From: an uncultured Xanthobacteraceae bacterium
GTDB taxonomy: Bacteria; Pseudomonadota; Alphaproteobacteria; Rhizobiales; Xanthobacteraceae
NCBI GenBank assembly: GCA_955652925.1
Contig: CATPCO010000326.1
Coordinates: 1-6,448 of the forward strand
Length of the DNA: 6,448 nt
Direction of reading: 5' to 3'
Shown here: positions 1 through 5,812 of the stretch, in pieces
Layout of the letters: every line of letters begins with the position of its first letter
How positions within the stretch are numbered: position 1 is the first letter of the stretch
Position numbers and translations under genes: made by a program
Notes under the pieces: generated by a model
The model's database searches: none
Seen by the model: only the letters and a program-made list of their open reading frames with translations
What the model was told of the DNA's origin: nothing

Positions 1-1
1 T

Positions 2-466
2 GTCGATCGCGACAACGGCATGAGCCTGATGGAGTCAGGCGCAATCCTGATCTATCTCGCGGACAAGACCGGAAAACTGCTGCCGAAGGAGCGAGAGCCG
101 CACTACCGCGTGCTGGAATGGCTGATGTGGCAAATGGGAGGGCCGGGGCCGATGTTTGGCCAGGTGCACCATTTCGTCAAATACAACAAGGGCAAGGCGC
201 CTTATGCCGAGGAGAGATATCTCAAGGAGGCGCACAGGCTTTACGGCGTGCTCGATCGCAGACTGAAGGACCGCGAATTCGTCGCTGATACTTATTCGAT
301 CGCCGATATCGCCATTTGGCCCTGGGTCTCGCGTTACGAGTGGCAGACCGTTGACCTTAATCAATATCCAAATGTGAAGCGCTGGTACGTGACAATCGCC
401 GAACGGCCAGCCGTTCGCAAGGGCTACAAGGTGCCAAAGGACGTCGGCGAAATCCCGATGCCCTAG
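2..466 (+). CDS. Glutathione S-transferase, Nu-class-like (YfcG/YghU type), 5'-truncated by window edge
   Basis: A cytosolic thiol-transferase or disulfide-bond reductase that uses glutathione. The frame is open from base 2 and ends at TAG 464-466, leaving 154 residues; the N-terminal part of the thioredoxin fold lies outside the window. Visible signatures are ESGAILIYLA, the glutathione-binding Glu-Ser turn and following helix near the end of the thioredoxin fold; WLMWQMGGPGPMFGQVHHF in the helical domain, whose GPMxGQxHHF form is typical of the YfcG/YghU group; and SIADIAIWPW, the N-capping box that stabilises the GST C-terminal domain. The C-terminus (YPNVKRWYVTIAERPAVRKG) is standard for the family. 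Length and motifs suggest an intact gene cut only by the window. Its substrate cannot be told from sequence. No convincing terminator follows; a vapBC pair and an apparent gene remnant come next, so it is probably transcribed independently of the Anbu cluster. Confidence 0.92.
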   Translation, partial: VDRDNGMSLMESGAILIYLADKTGKLLPKEREPHYRVLEWLMWQMGGPGPMFGQVHHFVKYNKGKAPYAEERYLKEAHRLYGVLDRRLKDREFVADTYSIADIAIWPWVSRYEWQTVDLNQYPNVKRWYVTIAERPAVRKGYKVPKDVGEIPMP

Positions 467-475
467 CGCGAGGGA

Positions 476-673
476 ATGCCTCCCGCCTTGCTCTTCCCGT
501 CCGTATTCCTCCTTTGCTGGTTGCTCGGCTCGACGGCCCAGTCATCGGAGCCTTCTGCTCGCCCTCTCACGATCTACGTTGCAGGCACGGCAGGCGGTGG
601 CATTGCGCCTGCCGTTGTGGACCTCGTTAGCGACTTGACAGCGATGCAGCCTCGTTCTTACTCTTACTGGTAA
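476..673 (+). pseudogene. Probable remnant of a secreted Bug/TctC-type solute-binding protein (N-terminus only)
   Basis: This 65-residue open frame begins with a plausible signal peptide: hydrophobic PALLFPSVFLLCWLLGSTA with likely cleavage near STA-QSSE. The segment RPLTIYVAGTAGGGI follows and resembles the first strand and glycine turn of tripartite tricarboxylate receptor (Bug/TctC) proteins, which bind organic acids in the periplasm. After GGGI, at about base 605, the resemblance stops and the frame ends at TGA-less, low-information sequence closing with TAA 671-673. Family members are about 300 residues, so this is at most a fragment. Its 3' end is overlapped by the -35 box and palindrome of the downstream antitoxin gene. 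I infer that the original gene was cut when the toxin-antitoxin module arrived, or by a later deletion. The alternative is a chance frame or a small secreted peptide; there is no well-spaced ribosome site (AGGG lies only one base before ATG). Confidence 0.4.
635..664 (+). promoter_or_regulatory. Candidate sigma-70 promoter of the vapBC operon
   Basis: A perfect TTGACA -35 hexamer sits at 635-640. Eighteen bases later TACTCT (659-664) is the best available -10 box, but it matches TATAAT at only three of six positions. The -10 region overlaps the left arm of the palindrome at 660-677, the arrangement expected if the toxin-antitoxin complex represses its own promoter. The -35 match is seen directly; promoter function is inferred. 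Confidence 0.42.
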
Positions 674-677
674 GAGT
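660..677. promoter_or_regulatory. Palindromic operator upstream of vapB (ACTCTTAC-TG-GTAAGAGT)
   Basis: This is a perfect 8-base inverted repeat with a 2-base centre. It lies 5 bases before the GGAG ribosome site and 15 bases before the antitoxin ATG. VapB/MazE-type antitoxins bind such palindromes through their paired AbrB-fold N-termini, and the VapBC complex autorepresses. Position and symmetry support an operator; the same sequence in RNA could also form a hairpin just upstream of the ribosome site. Confidence 0.6.
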
Positions 678-692
678 TTATTGGAGAAAAAA

Positions 693-926
693 ATGCGAAT
701 AACATCCAAAGGACAGGTGACGATTCCCATTGCGATCCGCGAAAAGGCGGGGCTTTTGCCCCACACCGAGGTCGAGTTCGAAGTCGAGGGTAAGACGGTT
801 CGGCTTCGGCGAGCACGCGGGAAACCGGGAACCGGGCGCGGAGCGCGACTGGTCGCCCATATGCGTGGGCGCGGAGACGGAAGATTGACAACCGACGAGA
901 TCATGGCGCTAACCCGCGGCGAATGA
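693..926 (+). CDS. vapB: VapB/MazE-like antitoxin, AbrB (SpoVT) DNA-binding fold
   Basis: A 77-residue antitoxin that should bind and neutralise the PIN toxin encoded next and, as a dimer, bind operator DNA. Residues 1-41 match the swapped-hairpin AbrB fold: MRITSKGQVTIPIAIREKAG followed by EVEFEVEGKTVRLRR. The tail, GRLTTDEIMALTRGE, is the toxin-binding arm commonly seen in VapB partners of alphaproteobacterial VapC. I chose ATG 693 because GGAG at 683-686 lies six bases upstream and the family normally starts with a short stretch before SKGQVT. A TTG at 681 would add four residues but would place the start on its own ribosome site. The stop codon overlaps the toxin start (ATGA, 923-926), implying translational coupling. 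A palindrome and candidate promoter lie just upstream. Confidence 0.92.
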   Translation: MRITSKGQVTIPIAIREKAGLLPHTEVEFEVEGKTVRLRRARGKPGTGRGARLVAHMRGRGDGRLTTDEIMALTRGE

Positions 927-1351
927 TCCCGACGCTGGTCGACAGTAATGTGATTCTCGATATTCTGACGCAGGATCGCGATTGGTTATCATGGTCATCT
1001 GCTGCCTTCGCGCATGCTGCAGATACGACAAGGCTGGTGATCAATCCCGTCATCTACTCGGAGGTATCGGTCCATTTTTCCAGCATTGAAGAGCTGGACG
1101 CAGCGCTTCCAGCAGATCTTACGCGCGAGCCGATTCCGTTCGAGGCGGCGTTTCTGGCAGGGAAAGCATTTTTGAAATATCGGCGAGCCGGTGGTCTGCG
1201 AGTTTCCCCCTTGCCTGATTTTTTCATCGGCGCTCACGCCGCCATCGCCGGCTATCGATTGCTGACTCGCGATCCACGTCGTTTCCGGACGCATTTCCCA
1301 AAACTGCAACTGATCACGCCTCAACCGAAGAGGAACAGGCCCACGGATTGA
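923..1351 (+). CDS. vapC: VapC-like PIN-domain ribonuclease toxin
   Basis: A 142-residue PIN-domain endoribonuclease, the toxin half of a type II toxin-antitoxin pair. VapC proteins use Mg2+ held by acidic residues to cleave RNA, often tRNA or rRNA, and stop translation; the target here cannot be predicted. The four acidic active-site positions are visible: Asp7 in LVDSNVILDIL, Glu47 in VIYSEVSVHF, Asp99 in PLPDFFIGAHAA and Asp117 in LLTRDPRRF. Length is normal and the frame is intact, so the toxin is probably functional. It overlaps vapB by four bases. Hand counts give 32 G/C in 961-1020 against 43 in 1561-1620 of the next gene. This fits a laterally acquired module but rests on just two 60-base samples. 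Confidence 0.92.
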   Translation: MIPTLVDSNVILDILTQDRDWLSWSSAAFAHAADTTRLVINPVIYSEVSVHFSSIEELDAALPADLTREPIPFEAAFLAGKAFLKYRRAGGLRVSPLPDFFIGAHAAIAGYRLLTRDPRRFRTHFPKLQLITPQPKRNRPTD

Positions 1352-1376
1352 CCACGTGCCGCCCAAATCATGGGCA

Positions 1377-1400
1377 GGCCGGCCGAGCCGCAGACCGGCC
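1377..1400 (+). terminator. Weak hairpin after vapC, possible terminator
   Basis: GGCCGG at 1377-1382 can pair with CCGGCC at 1395-1400 across a 12-base loop. No T-run follows, so it does not meet the usual intrinsic terminator pattern. GGCCGGCC (1377-1384) is itself a palindrome, which may explain the match by chance. It is the only notable structure between the toxin gene and the next operon. Confidence 0.22.
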
Positions 1401-1417
1401 GATGCTTGAATGCGCTC

Positions 1418-1447
1418 TTGGGTTGGCGTGAGCCTTGCAGCTAGGAT
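1418..1447 (+). promoter_or_regulatory. Weak candidate promoter for the Anbu cluster
   Basis: TTGGGT (1418-1423) and TAGGAT (1442-1447) are separated by 18 bases. The -10 matches consensus at four of six positions and the -35 at only three. Transcription would begin near 1454, downstream of the TTG at 1435 and upstream of ATG 1495, consistent with the start chosen for the ATP-grasp gene. Nothing else of note is visible in the 143 bases from 1352 to 1494 apart from the weak hairpin. Confidence 0.2.
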
Positions 1448-1494
1448 CGCCGTTGCGGCTTCCTCCGCGGGCTAAGCGCGATGCGGGGCAATCC

Positions 1495-2913
1495 ATGGTG
1501 CTTGCGTTCGACGAAATGAAAGCGGCCGATGGGACGGTGCGCCCCGCCTATGGGGAGCTCGCCAGCTGGCTCGCCGGGGTGCCGCCCGATGTGCTCGATT
1601 TCCGTCGGCGCGAAGCAGAGGTCCTGTTCCGCCGCATCGGCATCACGTTTGCCGTCTATGGCGAAGCGGACGCGCAAGAGCGCCTCATTCCGTTCGATGT
1701 ACTGCCGCGCATTCTTTCGGCGTCCGAATGGGACATCCTGCGCTCAGGACTCGAACAGCGCGTCACCGCCATCAATCACTATTTGCGCGACATCTACAGC
1801 CGGCGAGAGATCCTCAAAGCCGGTATCATTCCCGAAGATCTGGTGTTTCGCAATCCGGTATTCCGGCCGGAAATGAACGGCCAGAAAGTGCCGTATGACA
1901 TTTACGTGCATATTGCCGGGATCGACATTGTGCGCATCGATGCGCACACCTTTTATGTGTTGGAGGACAATGCGCGTACGCCTTCGGGCGTGTCCTACAT
2001 GCTGGAAAACCGGGAAATCATGCTGCGACTTTTCCCGGAGCTGTTTGCACGCCATCACATCGCACCGGTTGAGAATTATCCCGATGAGCTCCTGGCGGCG
2101 CTCAATTCCGTGGCGCCCGCAAGCTCAAGCGCCGATCCTACCGTGGTTCTGCTTACGCCTGGCGTTTACAATTCCGCTTATTACGAGCACTCGTTTCTCG
2201 CGGACAAGCTCGGCGTCGAGCTGGTCGAAGGGCGCGATCTTTTCGTCCGCGACGAGCTCGTGTACATGCGCACGACGCAAGGGTCCAAGCGCGTCGATGT
2301 GATCTATCGCCGCATCGAGGATGATTTCCTTGATCCGCTCGCCTTCCGCCCGGATTCCGCGCTCGGCGTGCCCGGCCTCATGTCGGCCTATCAGGCGGGC
2401 AACGTTACGCTCGCGAACGCCGTCGGCACCGGGATCGCCGACGATAAGGCGATCTACAGCTACATGCCGGAAATCATCAAATTCTATCTCGGCGCGGAGC
2501 CGATCCTCAAGAATGTCCCGACCTGGCGCTGCCGGGAGCCGGAGCATCTCTCCTATGTGGTCGAGCATGTAGAGGAGCTCGTGATCAAAGAGGTGCACGG
2601 CTCCGGCGGCTATGGCATGATGATCGGACCGCAAGCAGACAAGGGCACCGTCGCCGCATTTCGTGCCAAGCTCAAGTCCAATCCGAGAAACTTTGTTGCT
2701 CAGCCCACGCTCGCGCTCTCGACCTGTCCGACCTGTGTCGACGAAGGGGTAGCGCCCCGTCACGTCGATCTACGCCCGTTCGTGCTGACGGGACGCGACC
2801 GAATTCGCATCGTGCCCGGGGGGCTCACCCGCGTGGCGCTGACGAAAGGATCGCTCGTCGTCAATTCCAGCCAGGGCGGGGGAACGAAGGACACATGGGT
2901 ATTGGATCGCTGA
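1495..2913 (+). CDS. Circularly permuted ATP-grasp type 2 protein (DUF404/DUF407 family)
   Basis: A 472-residue cytosolic protein of the circularly permuted ATP-grasp family, predicted to form amide bonds at the cost of ATP, possibly to make or attach a peptide. Family hallmarks, counted from ATG 1495, are FDEM at 5-8; GITFAVYGEADAQERLIPFD near 49-68; VLEDNARTPSGVSYMLENRE at 155-174; LVIKEVHGSGGYGMM at 362-376, resembling an ATP-grasp lysine and glycine-rich loop; HVDLRPFVL at 423-431; VPGGLTRVA at 440-448; and NSSQGGGTKDTW at 457-468. Start choice: relatives begin shortly before FDEM, ATG 1495 gives the usual length of about 470, and GGGG at 1485-1488 is a weak ribosome site. A TTG at 1435 would add 20 poorly conserved residues. 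The alpha-E gene begins 11 bases after the stop, the normal pairing. The chemical substrate of this family is not established. Residues 411 and 414 form a CPTC pair (see findings). Confidence 0.94.
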   Translation: MVLAFDEMKAADGTVRPAYGELASWLAGVPPDVLDFRRREAEVLFRRIGITFAVYGEADAQERLIPFDVLPRILSASEWDILRSGLEQRVTAINHYLRDIYSRREILKAGIIPEDLVFRNPVFRPEMNGQKVPYDIYVHIAGIDIVRIDAHTFYVLEDNARTPSGVSYMLENREIMLRLFPELFARHHIAPVENYPDELLAALNSVAPASSSADPTVVLLTPGVYNSAYYEHSFLADKLGVELVEGRDLFVRDELVYMRTTQGSKRVDVIYRRIEDDFLDPLAFRPDSALGVPGLMSAYQAGNVTLANAVGTGIADDKAIYSYMPEIIKFYLGAEPILKNVPTWRCREPEHLSYVVEHVEELVIKEVHGSGGYGMMIGPQADKGTVAAFRAKLKSNPRNFVAQPTLALSTCPTCVDEGVAPRHVDLRPFVLTGRDRIRIVPGGLTRVALTKGSLVVNSSQGGGTKDTWVLDR

Positions 2914-2924
2914 GCGCGTGAAAC

Positions 2925-3866
2925 ATGCTTTCGCGTACCGCCGACAATCTGTATTGGCTCGCGCGCTACGTGGAGCGGGCAGAATATCTCGCTCGCATCC
3001 TCGAAGTGACCCAGCGCCTGACCACGCTGCCATTGTCTTATGCCGGCTCGTCCAATGAATGGGAGTCGGCGCTTGCCACCGCCGGCTGCGCGCACGCGTT
3101 CTCTGTTTTGTATCCCGAGGCCAGCGAGGAAGCGGTCAGCGATTTTCTCTGCTTTTCGAGCGCCAATCCCTCCTCGATTCGAAACTGCTTCGAGCTCGCC
3201 CGCAGCAACGCGCGCGCGGTGCGAACCGCTCTCACCGTCGAGATGTGGGATGCCATCAACGGCACCTGGCTCGAGCTCAAGCGCTTTGGCAACGGCCCCT
3301 CGTCACGCGAGGAATTCCTGCGCTTCCTGCGCTGGGTACAGGAGAACTCGTTGCGTTTCGACGGATCGGCCTACCGGACGATGTTGCGCAATGACGCTTA
3401 CTGGTTTTCACGGCTCGGCGTCTACATGGAACGCGCCGACAACACGGCGCGCATCCTGGACGTGAAATACCATATGCTGCTGCCCGCCCACGAGCGCGTC
3501 GGCGGACCACTCGATTATTTCCAGTGGGCAGCGATCCTGCGCTCGGTCTCGGCACTGACCGCGTATCACTGGGTCTATCGCGACAGCGTTAAGCCGTGGC
3601 TCATCGCCGACCTGCTCATCCTGCGCGATGAAATGCCGCGCTCGCTCGCAAGCTGCTACCAGAACCTTGTGCTCTACCTGGACCATATCGCGCACGCATA
3701 TGGCCGTCAGGGCCCGGCGCAGCGGCAAGCGCGCGCCATTCGCGCGCGTATCGAAAATAGCCGCATGGAGGAAATCTTCCAGACCGGATTGCACGAGTTC
3801 ATCAGCGAGTTCATCACCGACAACAACCGCCTCGGTGTTTCGATCAGTGAGCAGTATCTGATCTGA
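2925..3866 (+). CDS. Alpha-E domain protein (DUF403)
   Basis: A 313-residue all-helical alpha-E protein, almost always encoded beside a circularly permuted ATP-grasp gene and presumed to be its partner or to act on the same substrate; no reaction has been assigned. The N-terminus MLSRTADNLYWLARYVERAE is the family signature. A related motif recurs at residues 157-179 (NDAYWFSRLGVYMERADNTA), so the protein contains two copies of a Y-W-hydrophobic-R-x-x-x-Y-x-E-R-A helix, consistent with an internal duplication. TVEMWDAINGTWLEL (about 104-118) is also typical. Length is normal for a stand-alone member and the frame is intact. It starts 11 bases after the ATP-grasp stop with no strong ribosome site, so expression is probably coupled to the upstream gene. 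Its stop codon TGA (3864-3866) forms the first three bases of a 7-base repeat array. Confidence 0.93.
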   Translation: MLSRTADNLYWLARYVERAEYLARILEVTQRLTTLPLSYAGSSNEWESALATAGCAHAFSVLYPEASEEAVSDFLCFSSANPSSIRNCFELARSNARAVRTALTVEMWDAINGTWLELKRFGNGPSSREEFLRFLRWVQENSLRFDGSAYRTMLRNDAYWFSRLGVYMERADNTARILDVKYHMLLPAHERVGGPLDYFQWAAILRSVSALTAYHWVYRDSVKPWLIADLLILRDEMPRSLASCYQNLVLYLDHIAHAYGRQGPAQRQARAIRARIENSRMEEIFQTGLHEFISEFITDNNRLGVSISEQYLI

Positions 3867-3905
3867 TGTCAGATGTCAGGCGTCAAGTGTCAGAGATCAG
3901 ATGTC
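3864..3905 (+). repeat. Tandem array of six 7-base units, consensus AGATGTC
   Basis: Six consecutive heptamers run without gaps: TGATGTC, AGATGTC, AGGCGTC, AAGTGTC, AGAGATC and AGATGTC. Two units match the consensus fully, one at six positions and three at five; six of six end in TC. The array begins exactly at the stop codon of the alpha-E gene. Such short, decaying tandem arrays are known as mobile or slippage-derived repeats in several bacterial genomes; the function here is unknown. Confidence 0.8.
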
Positions 3906-3981
3906 GTTTTCCCTAGACCGGCAGTGACGAATCTGTCTTCTGTACCGGCCCGTTGCGTCTTACGTTCTGACATCTGACATC
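3865..3981. repeat. Long-range inverted repeat, 15-base perfect arms
   Basis: GATGTCAGATGTCAG (3865-3879) is the exact reverse complement of CTGACATCTGACATC (3967-3981), with 87 bases between the arms. In a transcript running through from the alpha-E gene, the arms could form a 15-base-pair stem that closes just before the transglutaminase-like start codon. There is no T-run after the right arm, so it is not an obvious intrinsic terminator. The arms are made of the 7-base repeat units described at 3864-3905 and 3969-3982. Confidence 0.75.
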
Positions 3982-3992
3982 TGTCCTTTGTA
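3931..3992 (+). repeat. Imperfect 14-base direct repeat, second copy abutting a start codon
   Basis: ATCTGTCTTCTGTA (3931-3944) and ATCTGTCCTTTGTA (3979-3992) match at 12 of 14 positions. The second copy ends at the base before ATG 3993. It partly overlaps the inverted heptamer pair, so the two repeats may share an origin. No role is evident. Confidence 0.5.
3969..3982 (-). repeat. Two perfect AGATGTC units in inverted orientation
   Basis: GACATCT occurs twice in tandem (3969-3975 and 3976-3982), each the exact complement of the AGATGTC unit of the upstream array. Degenerate units may flank them (ACGTTCT at 3962-3968 reads AGAACGT on the minus strand). The pair ends ten bases before the ATG of the transglutaminase-like gene and occupies the place where a ribosome site would normally lie. 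Confidence 0.75.
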
Positions 3993-4820
3993 ATGCGCCT
4001 CCACATCGCACATATGACATGCTATCGCTATGAGCGGCCGGCGCTGAGCGCCATTCAGATGCTGCGGCTGACTCCGCGCAATCACGCCAGCCAATACGTG
4101 GCGCAATGGCGAATCGATGTCTCGACCGATTGCCGCCTGCATCAGCACGAAGATGCCTTCGGCAACATTACCCACGCCTTCACTGCCGATGGTCCGTTGC
4201 AGGAGCTCACGGTTGCGGTCGAAGGCGAGGTTGAGACGCGCGACACTCAGGGCATCACGCGCGGCACCGTCGAGCGCTTTCCGCCAAGCCTTTATCTGCG
4301 TGAGACCGCATTGACGCAAGCCGATGCGAATATCGCAGGCTTCGCCCTCGTCTGCGCCAATGCAACCGGACACGACACGCTCAAGCTGCTGCACACTCTG
4401 CTCGAGCGTCTGCATGAGGAAATCGCGTATGATCCAGATCCGACCCACACCGCGACCTCGGCGGCGGAGGCCTTCGCCCTCAAACGAGGGGTCTGTCAGG
4501 ATCTCACCCATGTGTTCATCGCGGCGGCGCGCAATCTCGGCGTTCCGGCGCGCTATGTCGGGGGTTATTTTCATCGCGCCGACGGCCGCAACGAGCAGGA
4601 CGGGGGCCACGCCTGGGCGGAGGCGTACGTGCCTGAGCTCGGCTGGGTTGCCTTCGATCCGGCCAATGGCATCTGCGCCACCGACGCGCATGTGCGCGTG
4701 GCGGTCGGGCTTGACTATCTCGGGGCAGCGCCCCTGCTGGGGACGCGCTACGGCGGCAACCGCGAGGAGCTCGCGGTCAAGGTCCGCATCGGCCAGGCAA
4801 TGCAGCAGAGCCAGGCCTAG
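3993..4820 (+). CDS. Transglutaminase-like cysteine peptidase with bacterial transglutaminase-like N-terminal region
   Basis: A 275-residue papain-fold protein predicted to cleave or transfer amide bonds. Residues 1-80 form the beta-rich bacterial transglutaminase N-terminal region: MRLHIAHMTCYRYERPALSA then IQMLRLTPRN. The catalytic core follows at about 145-225 with the full triad visible: Cys168 in RGVCQDLTHVF, His206 in GGHAWAEAYV and Asp222 in GWVAFDPANG. The active site therefore looks intact. There is no signal peptide, so it should act in the cytoplasm. The start at 3993 is set by the conserved MRLxIxH beginning, but no ribosome site is present; the bases upstream are repeat sequence. 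Proteins of this type are regular neighbours of the alpha-E/ATP-grasp pair and of Anbu, and are thought to process the product of the ATP-grasp enzyme or Anbu substrates. Its physiological substrate is unknown. Confidence 0.93.
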   Translation: MRLHIAHMTCYRYERPALSAIQMLRLTPRNHASQYVAQWRIDVSTDCRLHQHEDAFGNITHAFTADGPLQELTVAVEGEVETRDTQGITRGTVERFPPSLYLRETALTQADANIAGFALVCANATGHDTLKLLHTLLERLHEEIAYDPDPTHTATSAAEAFALKRGVCQDLTHVFIAAARNLGVPARYVGGYFHRADGRNEQDGGHAWAEAYVPELGWVAFDPANGICATDAHVRVAVGLDYLGAAPLLGTRYGGNREELAVKVRIGQAMQQSQA

Positions 4821-4842
4821 CGCGGTCGCAGTTGGCGGAGGT

Positions 4843-4870
4843 TTGCCGCGCCGCCGCGGATAGTTATAAA
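4843..4870 (+). promoter_or_regulatory. Candidate internal promoter before the Anbu gene
   Basis: TTGCCG (4843-4848, four of six matches to TTGACA) and TATAAA (4865-4870, five of six matches to TATAAT) are separated by 16 bases. They lie in the 84-base gap after the transglutaminase-like gene, and transcription would start about 28 bases before ATG 4905. AT-rich TTATAAA stands out within a GC-rich surround. Function is inferred only. Confidence 0.35.
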
Positions 4871-4904
4871 GATCAAGCGCAAATCGCAGAGTCGCCTGGC
4901 GCTT

Positions 4905-5651
4905 ATGACCTATTGCTGCGGCATTCTCGTACGGGACGGGCTTGTCATCTTTGCCGACACCCGCACCAACGCGGGCGTGGACAACATTTCTACGTTCCGC
5001 AAGCTCCACGTCTTCACCCAGCCGGGCAAGCGCATCATGGCGGTCGCCTCGGCCGGAAATCTTTCCATCAGTCAAACCGTCCTGAGCATGTTGCGGGAAG
5101 GCTGGGAAAATCCCGATACCGGCGAAACTGAAACGCTGGTGAATGCGCCCACCATGTTCCAGGCGGCACAGCGGGTCGGCCGCGCCATCCGCCAAATCAA
5201 TCAGGTGGAGAGCGTCGCGTTGGAAGCCTCCGACGTGAAATTCGACGTCTCTTTTCTACTCGGCGGCCAGATTAAAGGCGAGCGGCCGCGGCTGTTCATG
5301 CTCTACTCGGCCGGCAATTTCATCGAGTGCACGCAGGACACGCCTTATCTGCAGATCGGCGAGCACAAATACGGCAAGCCTGTGCTTGATCGCGCCATCA
5401 CTTATGACATCGACCTCTACGATGCGCTCAAGGTGGGCCTTGTTTCGGTCGATTCGACAATGCGTTCGAATCTTAGTGTCGGCTTGCCGCTCGACGTGCT
5501 CATTGCCCGGCGCGATGTCTGCGACGCCGAGCTCAATTATCGCATCGAGCCCGGAGAGCCCTATTTTCACGACCTTCGCGAGCGCTGGTCGGCCGCTTTG
5601 CGCGCCGCCCATGCCGGCATTCCGCGCCCGCCTTATAAGAATGTTCGCTGA
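4905..5651 (+). CDS. anbu: Anbu, proteasome-fold N-terminal threonine peptidase (ancestral beta subunit)
   Basis: A 248-residue Ntn-hydrolase of the proteasome/HslV superfamily, the bacterial Anbu branch (COG3484). The protein opens MTYCCGILVRDGLVIFADTR; removal of Met exposes Thr1, the expected nucleophile. Asp17 in FADTRTNAGVD corresponds to the conserved Asp17 of HslV and proteasome beta subunits, and Lys32 in STFRKLHVF is the probable counterpart of their Lys33. MAVASAGNLSISQ near 45-57 matches the second conserved strand. Anbu proteins are about 240-250 residues, longer than HslV (about 175), so this is full length. Structural work on other Anbu proteins describes an assembly unlike the closed HslV ring, and protease activity is weak or debated. 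The start must be ATG 4905, since Thr must be residue 2; no strong ribosome site is visible. It closes the ATP-grasp/alpha-E/transglutaminase-like cluster. Confidence 0.95.
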   Translation: MTYCCGILVRDGLVIFADTRTNAGVDNISTFRKLHVFTQPGKRIMAVASAGNLSISQTVLSMLREGWENPDTGETETLVNAPTMFQAAQRVGRAIRQINQVESVALEASDVKFDVSFLLGGQIKGERPRLFMLYSAGNFIECTQDTPYLQIGEHKYGKPVLDRAITYDIDLYDALKVGLVSVDSTMRSNLSVGLPLDVLIARRDVCDAELNYRIEPGEPYFHDLRERWSAALRAAHAGIPRPPYKNVR

Positions 5652-5812
5652 CGGCGCCGATCCAATTCGCGGCAATTGAAAGTTATTCTTTACCGTCCGT
5701 TAACGCCAGGCGCTTGAAAGCCGGGATCGAGTCCGCAAGACCAAATCATTGCACGTCGAAGCAAGTGAAACGAAATCTTTGCAACCTAGATTAAAGCCCA
5801 AAATATTCCGAT
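5652..5812. other. Intergenic region between Anbu and the CHASE4 gene
   Basis: No gene is visible here. CAATT (5663-5667) and AATTG (5674-5678) form only a weak AT stem, so I do not call a terminator. The second half is AT-richer than its surroundings. TTGCAA (5779-5784) and AATATT (5802-5807), 17 bases apart and each matching consensus at four of six positions, are a weak candidate promoter for the downstream gene; if used, transcription would begin within or very near its ribosome site, which argues against it. A separate transcription unit is still plausible from the change in gene function. Confidence 0.4.

Noticed and set aside
472..484. GGGA-ATGCC-TCCC hairpin after the GST gene as a terminator
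   Set aside because: A 4-base stem with no T-run is too weak to call.
1435..1494. Upstream TTG start adding 20 residues to the ATP-grasp protein
   Set aside because: The extra residues do not look like the family, the usual length is reached from ATG 1495, and the ribosome site is no better.
2125..2763. Minus-strand open frame of 212 codons inside the ATP-grasp gene
   Set aside because: Shadow frame opposite highly conserved ATP-grasp motifs; no ribosome site and no recognisable domain.
3730..3748. CGCGCGC / GCGCGCG hairpin with a 5-base loop, also a possible Z-DNA tract
   Set aside because: It lies inside the alpha-E coding sequence and is explained by consecutive Ala/Arg codons in a GC-rich gene.
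3864..3982. CRISPR array
   Set aside because: Repeat units are 7 bases with no spacers between them, and no cas genes are near.
3960..5195. Long open frame on the minus strand (411 codons) covering the transglutaminase-like gene and the start of Anbu
   Set aside because: It is the antisense shadow of two well-recognised GC-rich genes; its protein resembles no family I know and lacks low-complexity-free conserved motifs.
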